Shown: positions 37,649 through 47,457 of the stretch, in pieces
Numbering within the stretch: the first letter of the stretch is position 1
How the letters are laid out: every line of letters starts with the position of its first letter
Assembly (NCBI GenBank): GCA_036703985.1
Contig: DATNQN010000057.1
Span: 62,001 to 126,000 of the forward strand
From: Leptolyngbyaceae cyanobacterium
GTDB taxonomy: Bacteria; Cyanobacteriota; Cyanobacteriia; Cyanobacteriales; Aerosakkonemataceae
Reading direction: 5' to 3'
Length of the DNA stretch: 64,000 nucleotides
Notes under the pieces: model-generated
Told to the model about the DNA's origin: nothing
The model's database searches: none
The model's input: the letters and a program-made list of their open reading frames with translations, nothing else
Made by a program: the position numbers and the translations under genes

Positions 37649-38442
37649 TTCTAAATTTTTAGCTTTTGCCAAACTAGGTTACTAATGTTTCGACGGTTTT
37701 GAGTAAAGTACGCCCATTGGTAGGGGAAGGGATTTTCAACATCTCGATAGATTCAAACTAAAAGAGTTTTTCTTCCCATCTTCGTGCAAATGCCTAATCT
37801 GCAATTGCTTGGTTTCCCAAGTCGATTATGGTTTTGGTGATGCGCGATCGTACTTTTGATGTTTTGACAGTATGATTTAATACCTTTCCATCCCAGGCAC
37901 AATCCCATCAGTTACCCTCCTTTACTGGAAGCTGTCAATCGGTAAGTTACAGGCTTACCGCTGAAAAAGCCAGCTAGCATTTACACGCTCTTTTCATCCT
38001 GCCAAGGAAGAACTTTCGATTAAAACCTAATGAAAGGAACGCTCCTGGTCTGGATTGCTCAAACCCTGTTATTCCACCTAACTCGACTAATACTGGTACG
38101 AGTATAGCGATTTTCTTGCCAGCAAAATAACTGCTGTAGGGGGTGCAAGCAGGATAACTTGAGAATCAACAATATCTGAGCTAATGGCCAGATTCTTGGC
38201 AGAAACACCTTTGGCTTTATTTTATGCAAAATAAGCCAATCAAAGGCTCGTTCTTCCAGAGTTAGTAACAGACCGCTCATCTACTCAGACAGTTGTATTC
38301 TCCTTGTTGATTGTTTGTTGGTTAATCATCTACCTTCGCCAAAATAGTAACACTTTTCTGGCTGGGGTTAGTTTATCTGGTAGGGTACTAGGTAAAAAAA
38401 TAGTTTTTAGTTTTATTGTCAACATCCAAGAGGTATCAGAAC
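37649..38442. other. Divergent promoter region, no gene seen
   Basis: About 800 bases between the NarL-type regulator (minus) and the tandem kinase operon (plus). A 73-codon minus frame near its right end was not accepted. It presumably holds both promoters; no clear -35/-10 pair stands out. Confidence 0.45.
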
Positions 38443-41112
38443 GTGAATGAATCCAGATTAGATGAATTGAAAAGAGCTACCTTGGGACAGCTAAGTTACG
38501 ATGCCTTAACAAAGGGTAACTTTTCCAGTCTGCTTGAGAAAGCAGTTAATCTAATTACCCAAACTCTTGAAATTGAATATGCAGTTGTTTGGGAGATCGT
38601 CATAATGGAAGAAAATGCGTGTTTTGTCAAGGCGGCTGAGGGTTGGCACTCAGCACTAGGAAAACCAGCGAGAGTGGAAAATCCACAAGTAGGTAACGGA
38701 TTGTTTTCTAGTGTACCTACTATTGTTGAAGATTTGAATTACGATTCATTATTGGAGCGAGCAGGTATTCCGAGTTCTTACCTACAAAAAACCAATTTTT
38801 TGTCATCCATCTTTATAGGTAGAAAAACTGATAACGAACATCGAATAGAGTTTTTATCTTTTTTAAGAAATCATCAGATTGAAAGTGGGTTCGATGTGGC
38901 GATCGAAGTTCAAGAACAGCCCTTCGGCTTTTTGGGTGCTTACACTACTCGCAAACGGGAATTCGATCGAGAGGAGGTAGATTTCGTAAAAGCGATCGCT
39001 AACTTGCTATCTATCGTAATCAAACGCCAACACCAAGAGAGGGCTTTGTGCCAAAAAGAACAGCGGTATCGAAAACTAGCCGATGCCATACCGCTGATCG
39101 TTTGGACGGCACAGCCTAATGGAATGGTGGATTACTTCAATCAGTGGTGGTTTGAATATACGGGAAAAAGCTTTGAGCAAACGAAAGGCCGGGGTTGGCA
39201 GTCGGTTATACATCCAGACGATCGCCTGCGTGCTTTAGAGGATTGGCAAAGAGTCTTTCAAACTGGTGAAAGCTGTGGATTCGAGTATCGTTTACAACAA
39301 GCAGACGGTTGTTACCGATGGCACGTCGGTAGAGCGGTACCGATGCGAAACGAAGAAGGGCAAATAATTTGGTGGATCGGTACTGCTACGGATATCGATA
39401 CCCAAAAGCAATTTCAACAAACAGAGCATTTTTTAGCGGCGGCTAGCCAAGAATTAGCGAGTTCTTTAGATTACCAAACTCTTCTGCAAAGAGTAGCGGC
39501 TTTAGCAGTACCCGAAATTGCTGATTGGTGCGCGGTGGATATTTGGGCAGAAGATGGGGTAAGGGAGCGAAGGGCAACAGATGGAGAAGGCTCGCTCCAA
39601 AGGTTGGCCGTAGCTCATGTAGACCCTGGTAAAGTAGAGTGGGCCAAAGAATTACAAAAGCGCTATCCCCATGATATGAATGCCAAACATGGTGTAGCGA
39701 ACGTGCTGCGAACCGGGCAGTCTGAATTGTACGAAGAAATTCCCGATGCTTTACTAGTAGAGGCCGCTTGCGATCGAGAGCATTTAGAAATATTGCGAAA
39801 CATCGGTTTTTCATCGGCGATGGTGGTACCGATGAGCGTGCGCGGACGGACTTTGGGGGCGATTACATTTGTTTATTCCGAATCAGGGCGAAGATATAGC
39901 AAATCCGACTTGGGATTGGCGGAAGATTTAGCGCGTCGCGGTGCTTTAGCGATCGAAAACGCCCGCCTTTATCGAGAATCTCAGCAGAAAGAGGCTGCTC
40001 TGCGCGAAAGCGAAGAAAGATTCCGCACGATGGCAGATAGTGCGCCGGTTTTATTATGGGTATCGGGGATTGATGGACTGTATACGTTTTTCAATCAAGT
40101 TTGGTTGAATTTTACGGGCAGAAGTTTAGAGGAAGAAACGGGCAGGGGATGGATGCAAGGGATTCACCCAGATGATTTTCAAGGTTACTTAGATACTTAC
40201 ATGAGTGCTTTTACTACCCGCGAAGATTTTCAGATGGAATATCGTTTGAGGCGTGCGGATGGTGAGTATCGGTGGATTTTAGACCGAGGAATGCCCAGAT
40301 TTATGCCTAATGGTAGTTTTGCTGGTTACATTGGCTCTTGTATTGATATTACCGATCGAAAATTGATGGAAGAAATTTTCCGATCGCGTGCGACTGAATT
40401 GGCTAGATTAACTTCGGTTTTAACTAAAACCAATACTGTCTTAGAAAAACGCAATCAAGAGTTAGACCAGTTTGCTTATATTGTCTCCCACGATTTAAAA
40501 GCTCCTCTAAGAGCGATCGCCAATCTTTCCCAATGGATCGAAGAAGATTTACAAGAGCATTTAACCGGAGATACCAAACACCAAATGGACCTGCTGCGAG
40601 GCAGAGTTCACCGTATGGAAGCCTTAATTCAAGGGATTTTAGAATATTCTCGCGTCGGAAGGGTAAAAACAGCCAAAGAGTTAGTAGATGTAGGAGTTAT
40701 GTTGGAAAATGCGATCGCTTCGTTAGCACCGCCACCAACATTTACCATTACAGTGGAATCAGAAATGCCCGTTTTTACTACAGAGCGGTTACTTTTAGAA
40801 CAAGTGTTTACCAATCTAATTAGCAATGCCATCAAACACCACAATCGCCCAGATGGAACGGTAACGATCTCTTGCCAAAATAAAGGAGAATTTTACGAGT
40901 TTGTCGTCCGCGATGATGGTCCGGGGATCGCGCCTCAGTATCATGAGAAAGTATTTGTGATTTTTCAAACTTTGCTAGCCAGGGATCGCGTGGAAAATAC
41001 TGGCATAGGCTTATCTTTAGTCAAAAAAATAGTAGAAGATAAAGGAGGAAACATTTGTTTGGAATCGGAAGTAGATCGGGGTGCTACTTTTCGTTTTACT
41101 TGGCCGAAGTAA
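38443..41112 (+). CDS. Multi-sensor histidine kinase (GAF-PAS-GAF-PAS)
   Basis: An 889-residue cytoplasmic sensor kinase. Domains in order: GAF (about 15-185), PAS (about 205-335), GAF (about 340-530), PAS (about 525-650, ending in RWILDRGMPRFMPNGSFA), HisKA with phospho-acceptor His683 in YIVSHDLKAPLRA, and HATPase_c with NLISNAIKHHN, DDGPGIAP and GIGLSLVKKIV. The GTG at 38443 with AGAGG nine bases upstream is preferred to a TTG nine codons earlier. It is the first gene of a three-gene set with an Rcp1-like regulator and a hybrid kinase; the HisKA SHDLKAPLRA form is typical of kinases paired with Rcp1-like regulators. Ligands are unknown. Confidence 0.9.
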   Translation: MNESRLDELKRATLGQLSYDALTKGNFSSLLEKAVNLITQTLEIEYAVVWEIVIMEENACFVKAAEGWHSALGKPARVENPQVGNGLFSSVPTIVEDLNYDSLLERAGIPSSYLQKTNFLSSIFIGRKTDNEHRIEFLSFLRNHQIESGFDVAIEVQEQPFGFLGAYTTRKREFDREEVDFVKAIANLLSIVIKRQHQERALCQKEQRYRKLADAIPLIVWTAQPNGMVDYFNQWWFEYTGKSFEQTKGRGWQSVIHPDDRLRALEDWQRVFQTGESCGFEYRLQQADGCYRWHVGRAVPMRNEEGQIIWWIGTATDIDTQKQFQQTEHFLAAASQELASSLDYQTLLQRVAALAVPEIADWCAVDIWAEDGVRERRATDGEGSLQRLAVAHVDPGKVEWAKELQKRYPHDMNAKHGVANVLRTGQSELYEEIPDALLVEAACDREHLEILRNIGFSSAMVVPMSVRGRTLGAITFVYSESGRRYSKSDLGLAEDLARRGALAIENARLYRESQQKEAALRESEERFRTMADSAPVLLWVSGIDGLYTFFNQVWLNFTGRSLEEETGRGWMQGIHPDDFQGYLDTYMSAFTTREDFQMEYRLRRADGEYRWILDRGMPRFMPNGSFAGYIGSCIDITDRKLMEEIFRSRATELARLTSVLTKTNTVLEKRNQELDQFAYIVSHDLKAPLRAIANLSQWIEEDLQEHLTGDTKHQMDLLRGRVHRMEALIQGILEYSRVGRVKTAKELVDVGVMLENAIASLAPPPTFTITVESEMPVFTTERLLLEQVFTNLISNAIKHHNRPDGTVTISCQNKGEFYEFVVRDDGPGIAPQYHEKVFVIFQTLLARDRVENTGIGLSLVKKIVEDKGGNICLESEVDRGATFRFTWPK

Positions 41113-41186
41113 TTGCCGATAGTGCATTTGATGACAAACTTCTTGCTACTTTATCCAAACAGGCAGGAAGAGGAAAAAAACTCTGC

Positions 41187-41290
41187 CATTAGTCATTCGT
41201 CATTTGCGATCGCCGATCGATGATTAATGATTGATGAATTACAAATGACCGATGACAAAGGAAAAATGATAATGGTCGCCAATGACAAAA
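41187..41290. repeat. Heptamer-type repeats overlapping a response-regulator start
   Basis: GTCATTCGTCATTT on the left and ATGATTAATGATTGATGAAT, AAATGACCGATGACAAAGG and CCAATGACAAA on the right form a degenerate version of the heptamer inverted array. It runs through the 5' end of the Rcp1-like gene, and an upstream ATG at 41227 would translate it. Confidence 0.6.
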
Positions 41291-41706
41291 AGCTGAATAT
41301 TTTACTAGTTGATGACGATGATGTAGATGTAATGACGGTGCGAAGAGCGTTCCAAAAAAACAATATTACTAATCACCTATACATCGCTGCTAATGGGTTA
41401 GAAGCATTGTCCGTATTACGAGAACAAGATAATTCCTTGCGGATTCCCTGGTTACGCCGATTGATATTACTCGATTTGAATATGCCTAAAATGGGAGGCA
41501 TCGAGTTTTTAAGAGAACTGAGGGCAGACCCCCAACTGCGTTACATACCTGTCATTGTACTGACGACTTCTAGTGCGGAGAAAGATAAAGTAGATGCTTA
41601 TAACCTGAATGTAGCAGGTTATATTGTGAAGCCAGTTACTTTTTCAAAATTTGTGGAAGTGATGGCAACACTTAATAAATACTGGACGCTCAGCGAAATG
41701 CCTTAA
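41266..41706 (+). CDS. Rcp1-like single-domain response regulator
   Basis: A stand-alone receiver of the cyanobacterial Rcp1/CheY-like group, usually the target of phytochrome-type kinases. Acidic pocket LLVDDDDVDV, phospho-Asp70 in RLILLDLNMPKMGG, Thr in VLTTSS and Lys in YIVKPV are all present. The ATG at 41266, preceded by AAGGAAAA, gives 147 residues, the normal size; the ATG at 41227 would add 13 residues encoded by repeat DNA. It follows the multi-sensor kinase by about 150 bases and is followed by a hybrid kinase, so the three likely form one signalling unit. Confidence 0.9.
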   Translation: MIMVANDKKLNILLVDDDDVDVMTVRRAFQKNNITNHLYIAANGLEALSVLREQDNSLRIPWLRRLILLDLNMPKMGGIEFLRELRADPQLRYIPVIVLTTSSAEKDKVDAYNLNVAGYIVKPVTFSKFVEVMATLNKYWTLSEMP

Positions 41707-41739
41707 GGAGCGTTCAAAAGTCAGAGTTGAAAGATCGAG

Positions 41740-41769
41740 CATCAAAATTCTATTTTTTGAATTTTGATG
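41740..41769. terminator. Perfect hairpin between Rcp1-like and hybrid kinase genes
   Basis: Eleven-base perfect arms CATCAAAATTC / GAATTTTGATG with an eight-base loop (TATTTTTT). It lies 33 bases after the regulator's stop. There is no T-run, so it may be an RNA-stabilising or processing hairpin rather than a full terminator. Confidence 0.55.
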
Positions 41770-41845
41770 TTTGAGTTATCAAAATGTTTTAAAACCGAAA
41801 AAATTTAAAATTCGTGATAAACAAATCAAGGGATGTGAAATACGG

Positions 41846-44800
41846 ATGGAAGAGAGACTGAAAATTCTGGTAGTTGATGATGATGTGGTGGATCGAATGG
41901 CGATTCGCCGAGCGCTCAAGGCTACCGAGGAATCAGTGGAACTGTCAGAAGTAGAAAACTATGAAGAAGCGATCGCGGCATTAAATCAGCAAACTTTTGA
42001 TGCGATTTTTTTAGATTATCGCTTACCGGATGCCGACGGGCTGGTTTTGCTCCAACAATGGCGGACTGCTGGTTTTAAGATGCCTATTATAGTGCTGACC
42101 GGACAGGGTGACGAGCAGATTGCCGTAGAAATGATGAAGGCGGGAGCATCCGACTATCTGCCGAAAGGAAAATTGTCTGCTCAGTCTTTAGTCAGGAGTT
42201 TACGAAATGCGATCCGGATTTATCGAGCGGAAACGGAAGCGGTAAAGGCGCAAGCACGACTGAAAGTTAGCGAAGAACGCTATCGTTTGGTTTTGGAAGG
42301 ATCGAACGATGCGATCTGGGATTGGGATATTTTAAATAATGAAATTTATTGGAACGATCGTTTAATCGAAATTATTGGATTGTCGGCGGCGGAATTTGGG
42401 GTGGAAGGTTCTTGTGTAGCTCGCACTTGGGATGTATTTTCCCAATTGTTACATCCAGACGATCGGCAAAAAATAAAAAATGCAATTTTAGAACACCTTT
42501 ATCAAAATATTGAATTTAATTTAGAAGTTCGCTTGCGGCATAAATCGGGGGAATATCGCCACTGCATGACGCGGGGAAAAGTGCAAAGGGATAGTCAAGG
42601 CAGACCGGTGCGGATGGCAGGGATTATCAGCGATATCACGATCGCGAAAGCTGCCCAAGAAGAATTGCATCGTAGCTTCGACCAGTTGCAGATTATTTAT
42701 CAAATTACTAATGCGGTCAGTCGGGCGGCTAAGTTAGAGGAAATTTATCAAATTGCTTTAAATGGTTTGCAACGGGCGCTGAAAGCCGATCGTACTTCTG
42801 TTTTACTGTTCGACTCCGATGGAGTAATGCGCTTTAAGGCTTGGTACAAGCTTTCCGAACAGTATCGACAAGCCCTGGAAGGACATAGCCCTTGGTCGTC
42901 GGATACCCAGAATGCCCGACCGATCTGCATTTCCGATCTAGAAACGGATTCTTCTTTAGAGCCTTGGCGAAATACGATTTTGGCAGAGGGGATTCGGGCT
43001 TTGGCGTTTATTCCCTTAAAAACGGGAGGTTTTGGCAATCTGCCCTTACAAGAAAAACTGTTGGGCAAATTCATGCTTTATTACGATCGGCCCCACCAGT
43101 TTACGGAAGAAGAAATTCAATTAGCCCAAACTATTGCTAGCAACGTCGCTTTTGCCGCCGAACGAAAACTAGCCGAGGAAGCGTTGCATCGTCGGGAGCA
43201 AGAATTTAAGGCATTGGTGGAAAACGCGCCGGATATTATTGCCCGTTATAACAAACAGTTGGAGATTATCTACATTAATCCGGCGATTGAAAAAGCAACC
43301 GGTTTAACGGCACAATCGTTGATCGGCCAAAATATGTTGGAATTAACGACAGCGGAGAATCTCACCTCTTGGCAATCGAGCCTCCAGCAGGTTTTTGCCA
43401 CTGGTGAAGAACAAGCGATCGAATTAAGTTACACAACTCCAGATGGCACGATGCGATATTATCAAGCTCGTTTAGTGCCGGAATTGTCCCGAGAAGGGTT
43501 GCCGGAATACGTATTAAGCGTGGCTCGCGATATTACCGATCGCAAACAAGCAGAAGATTATCAAAAGTTTTTAGCGGATGCCAGCACGATTCTTTCTGTT
43601 TCTCTCGATTATGAAATTACTTGGTCGAATTTAGCTAATTTGGCAGTGCCGCAAATTGCTGACTGGTGTACGATCGACGTGCTGGATGGAGAAGGTAACG
43701 GTGAAAATACATTCTCATCAGAAGTGGCTTCTTCTCTACAGCGGGTAGCTTTTTGCCATGCCGATCCCATGAAAATGGCTTTGTTACAACAGTGGCAGCA
43801 GGTTTATTCCGATTATCCAAGTACTTTGTTCGGAGTAACAAAAGTTTTGCAGACGGGTAAATCTCAGTTTTATCCGGATGTTGAAAGGGAAATCATCCAA
43901 AAAGAGCGGCCAGAAACTGACCAATTAGCGCTGTTACGGGAACTAGCACCTAAATCGGTGATGTGCGTGCCGCTAGTGGCTCGCGGTCGGACGCTAGGAG
44001 CGATTACCTTAGGGATATCTGACTCTCAACGTCAATATACTCGAGCGGATTTAGAGCTAGTTGAAGATTTAGCTCGTCGTGCGGCGCTGGCGGTTGATAA
44101 TGCGCGGCTTTATCAAGAATCTCAAGAAGCGAGCGATAATCTTCGCAGGGCGATCGTGATTTTGGGAGAACAGCAACAGCAATTGCGAACTCTCCAACGG
44201 ATGACGAATTTGCTCAATCAACGGTTGGCAAATTTGCCGGATTTGTTGCAGGTAATGGTTCAGTCTGTTTGCGATGCGATTTTTGGAGCGCAGTTTTGCT
44301 TGATCGTGCTGCACAATCCCCAATGCGATCGCTTGGTGCTGACGGTAACTGCTGGGGTAGGGACGGAAAAACTTTGCTTGGAAGATGCTTTGGCTGATGG
44401 AGAAGGTTGGCTGAGTCAAGTGGTTGCGACCGGTGAGTATCAATTTATCCAACCCGTTGATTCGGATCGACAATCAGAAGAAGAAATTGCCAGCGAACCT
44501 TCTTTATTTACTCGGAGCGATTCTTCTCTACCCGCTTCCGTATACGCGGTGCCGATCGAGTCAGCCCAAGCGGGACGGCTAGGGGTGTTGGCGGTAGGGA
44601 ATTGGGACGATCCTCAAGCCTTCGATCCGGAAGATCGGCATTTGCTGATGGCGGTGGGAGAACAAGCTGCGATCGCGATTAATAATGCCCGATTAATTAA
44701 AACTTTAGAAGAAAGAGAAGAACGTTTAGCCATCCAAAATGAAATGCTGGCTAGTCAAAATCGGGAATTAGATAATCAGCGTCATCAAATTCAATTACAA

Positions 44801-45574
44801 AATTTACAATTACTAGAAGCTGCTCGTTTGAAATCTCAGTTTCTCGCTACGGTGTCTCACGAATTGCGTACACCTATGAATGCCATTATCGGCTTTTCCC
44901 AATTGTTACTACGCCAATTGAGAACGAACTCAGAAGCGAAAGTTCAACCGGAACAAGAAAATATGGTGGAACGCATTCTCAATAATGGCAAACATTTGTT
45001 AACTCTGATCAATGATATACTCGACCTCTCAAAAATTGAAGCTGGTCGCATGGAGCTAGAGCGGGAAGAAATAAATTTAGTAAGTTTCGTGACGAACACG
45101 ACTGAAGAATTACGCCCCTTAGCTGAAGAAAAAAGTTTGGATTTGCAAGTTTGTAACGATCTGAGCGATCCGATCGTTATTAACGATAGCGCTCGTTTAC
45201 GGCAAATTTTGATTAACTTATTATCAAACGCAATTAAATTTACCAATGTTGGCGGTATACGAGTAGAAGTATGCGAAATGCCAGATAATCGAGTAGCTTT
45301 CATGGTAGTAGATACGGGTATTGGAATTTCGGAAGCTCATCTCGAACATATATTTGAAGAATTTAGGCAAGTCGATCAAACTACTACCAAGTTTCATTAC
45401 GGTACGGGTTTGGGTTTAGCGATTATCAAATCGTTAGTTCATTTAATGAAAGGAAAAATTACAGTTAGCAGTAAAGTGGGCAACGGTTCTAGTTTTCGGG
45501 TGGAAATACCTCGCGTATTACCTTCATCAAATATCCCTAATTCCCCTAAAAAAGCGAGAAGAATTCTTAAATAG
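41846..45574 (+). CDS. Large hybrid sensor histidine kinase (REC-PAS-GAF-PAS-GAF-GAF)
   Basis: About 1242 residues. An N-terminal receiver (LVVDDDVVDRMAIRRAL, AIFLDYRLPDADG, LTGQGDE) is followed by PAS (about 130-265), GAF (about 275-450), PAS (about 445-570), two further GAF domains (about 575-760 and 780-960), a coiled coil, HisKA with His1005 in ATVSHELRTPMNAIIGFSQL, and HATPase_c (LINLLSNAIKFTN, DTGIGI, GTGLGLAIIKSLV). Unlike the usual hybrid kinases, the receiver is at the N-terminus. Start: ATG at 41846 (after AAGGGATG) fits the receiver; a TTG at 41771 lies inside a hairpin. No membrane span was found, so the signal is cytoplasmic. Confidence 0.9.
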   Translation: MEERLKILVVDDDVVDRMAIRRALKATEESVELSEVENYEEAIAALNQQTFDAIFLDYRLPDADGLVLLQQWRTAGFKMPIIVLTGQGDEQIAVEMMKAGASDYLPKGKLSAQSLVRSLRNAIRIYRAETEAVKAQARLKVSEERYRLVLEGSNDAIWDWDILNNEIYWNDRLIEIIGLSAAEFGVEGSCVARTWDVFSQLLHPDDRQKIKNAILEHLYQNIEFNLEVRLRHKSGEYRHCMTRGKVQRDSQGRPVRMAGIISDITIAKAAQEELHRSFDQLQIIYQITNAVSRAAKLEEIYQIALNGLQRALKADRTSVLLFDSDGVMRFKAWYKLSEQYRQALEGHSPWSSDTQNARPICISDLETDSSLEPWRNTILAEGIRALAFIPLKTGGFGNLPLQEKLLGKFMLYYDRPHQFTEEEIQLAQTIASNVAFAAERKLAEEALHRREQEFKALVENAPDIIARYNKQLEIIYINPAIEKATGLTAQSLIGQNMLELTTAENLTSWQSSLQQVFATGEEQAIELSYTTPDGTMRYYQARLVPELSREGLPEYVLSVARDITDRKQAEDYQKFLADASTILSVSLDYEITWSNLANLAVPQIADWCTIDVLDGEGNGENTFSSEVASSLQRVAFCHADPMKMALLQQWQQVYSDYPSTLFGVTKVLQTGKSQFYPDVEREIIQKERPETDQLALLRELAPKSVMCVPLVARGRTLGAITLGISDSQRQYTRADLELVEDLARRAALAVDNARLYQESQEASDNLRRAIVILGEQQQQLRTLQRMTNLLNQRLANLPDLLQVMVQSVCDAIFGAQFCLIVLHNPQCDRLVLTVTAGVGTEKLCLEDALADGEGWLSQVVATGEYQFIQPVDSDRQSEEEIASEPSLFTRSDSSLPASVYAVPIESAQAGRLGVLAVGNWDDPQAFDPEDRHLLMAVGEQAAIAINNARLIKTLEEREERLAIQNEMLASQNRELDNQRHQIQLQNLQLLEAARLKSQFLATVSHELRTPMNAIIGFSQLLLRQLRTNSEAKVQPEQENMVERILNNGKHLLTLINDILDLSKIEAGRMELEREEINLVSFVTNTTEELRPLAEEKSLDLQVCNDLSDPIVINDSARLRQILINLLSNAIKFTNVGGIRVEVCEMPDNRVAFMVVDTGIGISEAHLEHIFEEFRQVDQTTTKFHYGTGLGLAIIKSLVHLMKGKITVSSKVGNGSSFRVEIPRVLPSSNIPNSPKKARRILK

Positions 45575-45920
45575 AGAAGAATGAAGTTAAGGGTAGGGGC
45601 GTAGCATTTGGGCGACAATCGATCTTCTCAAATCCTAAATTTTCTGTCCAAATGCTACGCCCCTCCATGTCAAAAAATGCAAAACCCGAGCAGTATTGGA
45701 ATGGAGTATTCATAATTTAGAATCAATTATAACTGAAAAATTACTCAGTCGAATTGTAGTTGAAAGCAGGAAAAAATGAACTTTGGCTTGCCTGTATTCT
45801 AGAACACTGATTCAGTATTGCCGTCGGAGATGAGAAACTTGGTTTCTTTAGCTTGGCGTAACTAAATATCGACTGCGATCGCGAAATAAACCCGGTTTCT
45901 GGGATTACTGAATTGGTGTT
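45575..45920. other. Intergenic region between convergent kinases, repeat-bearing
   Basis: No gene. Holds the GGGGCGTAGCAT inverted repeat (next entry) and two copies of a loose AACTTGGTTTCTTTAG / AACCCGGTTTCTGGG motif near 45838 and 45889, related to the AACCCGGTTT repeat seen after the NdhH-linked methyltransferase gene. Confidence 0.5.
45595..45664. repeat. Long inverted repeat (GGGGCGTAGCATTTGG type)
   Basis: Seventeen-base perfect arms at 45595-45611 and 45648-45664 (AGGGGCGTAGCATTTGG and its reverse complement) around a 36-base AT-rich centre. The GTAGGGGCGTAGCAT phrase recurs in many cyanobacterial genomes from general knowledge. No coding frame lies inside. Possibly a miniature mobile element or terminator. 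Confidence 0.8.
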
Positions 45921-47096
45921 CTAGCTATATTTCTTAATAGTAAAATAAAATATAGAACCTTTTCCATATTCTGATTCTACCCAAATACTCCCACCATGAT
46001 ACTCGACAATTTTTTGGCAAATTGCTAAGCCAATACCGGTACCTGGATATTTTTTTGTGGAATGCAAGCGTTTGAAAAGCTGAAAAATCTGGTTGGTATA
46101 TTGGGATTCAATGCCAATTCCGTTATCCCGAACAGAAAATAAATAACTATCTTCTTTCAGTAAGGCGCTAATGTGAATAATTGGCGGTTCTTCGCGACGA
46201 TATTTAATAGCATTACTCAGTAGATTTTGAAATAGTTGTAATAGTTGAAAACCATCGGCTTTTAAAATTGGTAAATCACTGCGGGTAACCACAGCTTGAT
46301 TATTTCGGATTGCTGCTTGTAGATTGGTACAAGCTTCTTCAAAAATTAGATTGCACTCTGTTAGTTCTAAAGAATTTTCTTGATTCCCCAGTCGCGAATA
46401 TTCTAACAAATCGTTAATTAGGGTTTGCATTCGATGGCAACCCTTAACAATTTTGATAATAAAGTTTTTACCTTGTTCATCAAGTTTTTCTTGATAACGT
46501 CCTTCTAAAAGTTGAGCATAAATAGTAATACTAGCAAGGGGAGCTAGCAAATCGTGGGAAGCAATATAGGCAAACTGTTCTAGTTCTTCATTAGAGCGAG
46601 ATAATTCTTGATTTGATTTTGACAATGCTGCTTCTATAAGCATCCGATTTCTGACTTCTTTTTCGAGTAGCCAGTTTTTCTCTTGCAATTGCTTTTGTAA
46701 CCTATATAAAGTTAAATGATTTTCAATACGAGCAATTAATTCTTCCACTTCAAAGGGCTTAGTTATATAATCTACTCCCCCAACAGAAAATGCTTTGATT
46801 TTGTCAAATGTTTCACCTTTAGCGCTAATAAAAATTACGGGGATTTCGCGAGTATTTTCATCTTCTTTTAAGCAACGGCAAACTTCATAACCATCCATTC
46901 CGGGCATCATAATATCTAGTAAAATTAAGTCGGGAGGATTTATTTTAGCCGAGCTTAATGCCATTTGTCCGCTCACTACGCCACGAGGTTGATAACCTTG
47001 CTTTTTGAGTATGGTGTATAAAACGCGCAAGTTTTCCGGGCGATCGTCAACTAGTAATATATTGGCTATTGAAAATCGATCTTGACTACTATTCAT
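45921..47096 (-). CDS. REC-HisKA-HATPase hybrid kinase
   Basis: A compact 391-residue response regulator fused to a histidine kinase. The receiver (about 10-130) has the phospho-Asp61 in LILLDIMMPGMDG and Lys in YITKPF. A short coiled coil leads to HisKA with His181 in YIASHDLLAPLASI and HATPase_c (NLLSNAIKYRR, DNGIGI, GTGIGLAICQKIV). This arrangement is typical of cyanobacterial hybrid proteins acting downstream of other sensors. It converges with the large kinase operon and is preceded by a 35-base perfect palindrome. Confidence 0.9.
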   Translation of the reverse strand: MNSSQDRFSIANILLVDDRPENLRVLYTILKKQGYQPRGVVSGQMALSSAKINPPDLILLDIMMPGMDGYEVCRCLKEDENTREIPVIFISAKGETFDKIKAFSVGGVDYITKPFEVEELIARIENHLTLYRLQKQLQEKNWLLEKEVRNRMLIEAALSKSNQELSRSNEELEQFAYIASHDLLAPLASITIYAQLLEGRYQEKLDEQGKNFIIKIVKGCHRMQTLINDLLEYSRLGNQENSLELTECNLIFEEACTNLQAAIRNNQAVVTRSDLPILKADGFQLLQLFQNLLSNAIKYRREEPPIIHISALLKEDSYLFSVRDNGIGIESQYTNQIFQLFKRLHSTKKYPGTGIGLAICQKIVEYHGGSIWVESEYGKGSIFYFTIKKYS

Positions 47097-47457
47097 TTGA
47101 TAGGTTTATTTTCCATCAGAAGCAAAAAATCAACTTTAATCTTATTATATTAAGTAGAAAAACTTATTAGCGATCGCTCAATAAGAAATTAATAATTAAT
47201 TTCTTATTGAGCAGAGAAAATTTATTATTTTTCTACGCGGTTCGATTGATTTAAGCTGCTATCTGTTTAAGCTGATAGGACAATGTAAAGTTATAGGGAT
47301 AATAAAAGTATTAGAAATATATAAATTAAATACAAAGCAAATTAACAGTTAATTTAAATGTTGAAGAACCCGATTTAATTATGTGTACTTTGAAGTAAAC
47401 ATTAGTAACTAGACTATAAATTTTGACAATTGAACTAAATATCGAAATAGCTAGCTA
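47097..47457. other. Spacer between hybrid kinase and rsmH, no gene
   Basis: AT-rich, with one long palindrome (47177-47211). Otherwise nothing recognisable; a GGTTCGATT near 47238 is not part of a tRNA. Confidence 0.5.
47177..47211. repeat. Perfect 35-base palindrome
   Basis: Two 17-base arms (CTCAATAAGAAATTAAT and its reverse complement) around a single A, adjoining a GCGATCGC octamer. It lies 250 bases beyond the stop codon of rsmH and 80 bases upstream of the hybrid-kinase start. It can act as a hairpin, a regulator-binding site or a replication hot spot; the sequence does not tell. Confidence 0.8.

Noticed and set aside
38059-38280. 73-codon minus frame in the kinase promoter region
   Set aside because: No motif and no ribosome site; it lies in the expected divergent promoter DNA.
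47230-47260. Possible tRNA T-arm (GGTTCGATT)
   Set aside because: No matching acceptor, D or anticodon stems around it.
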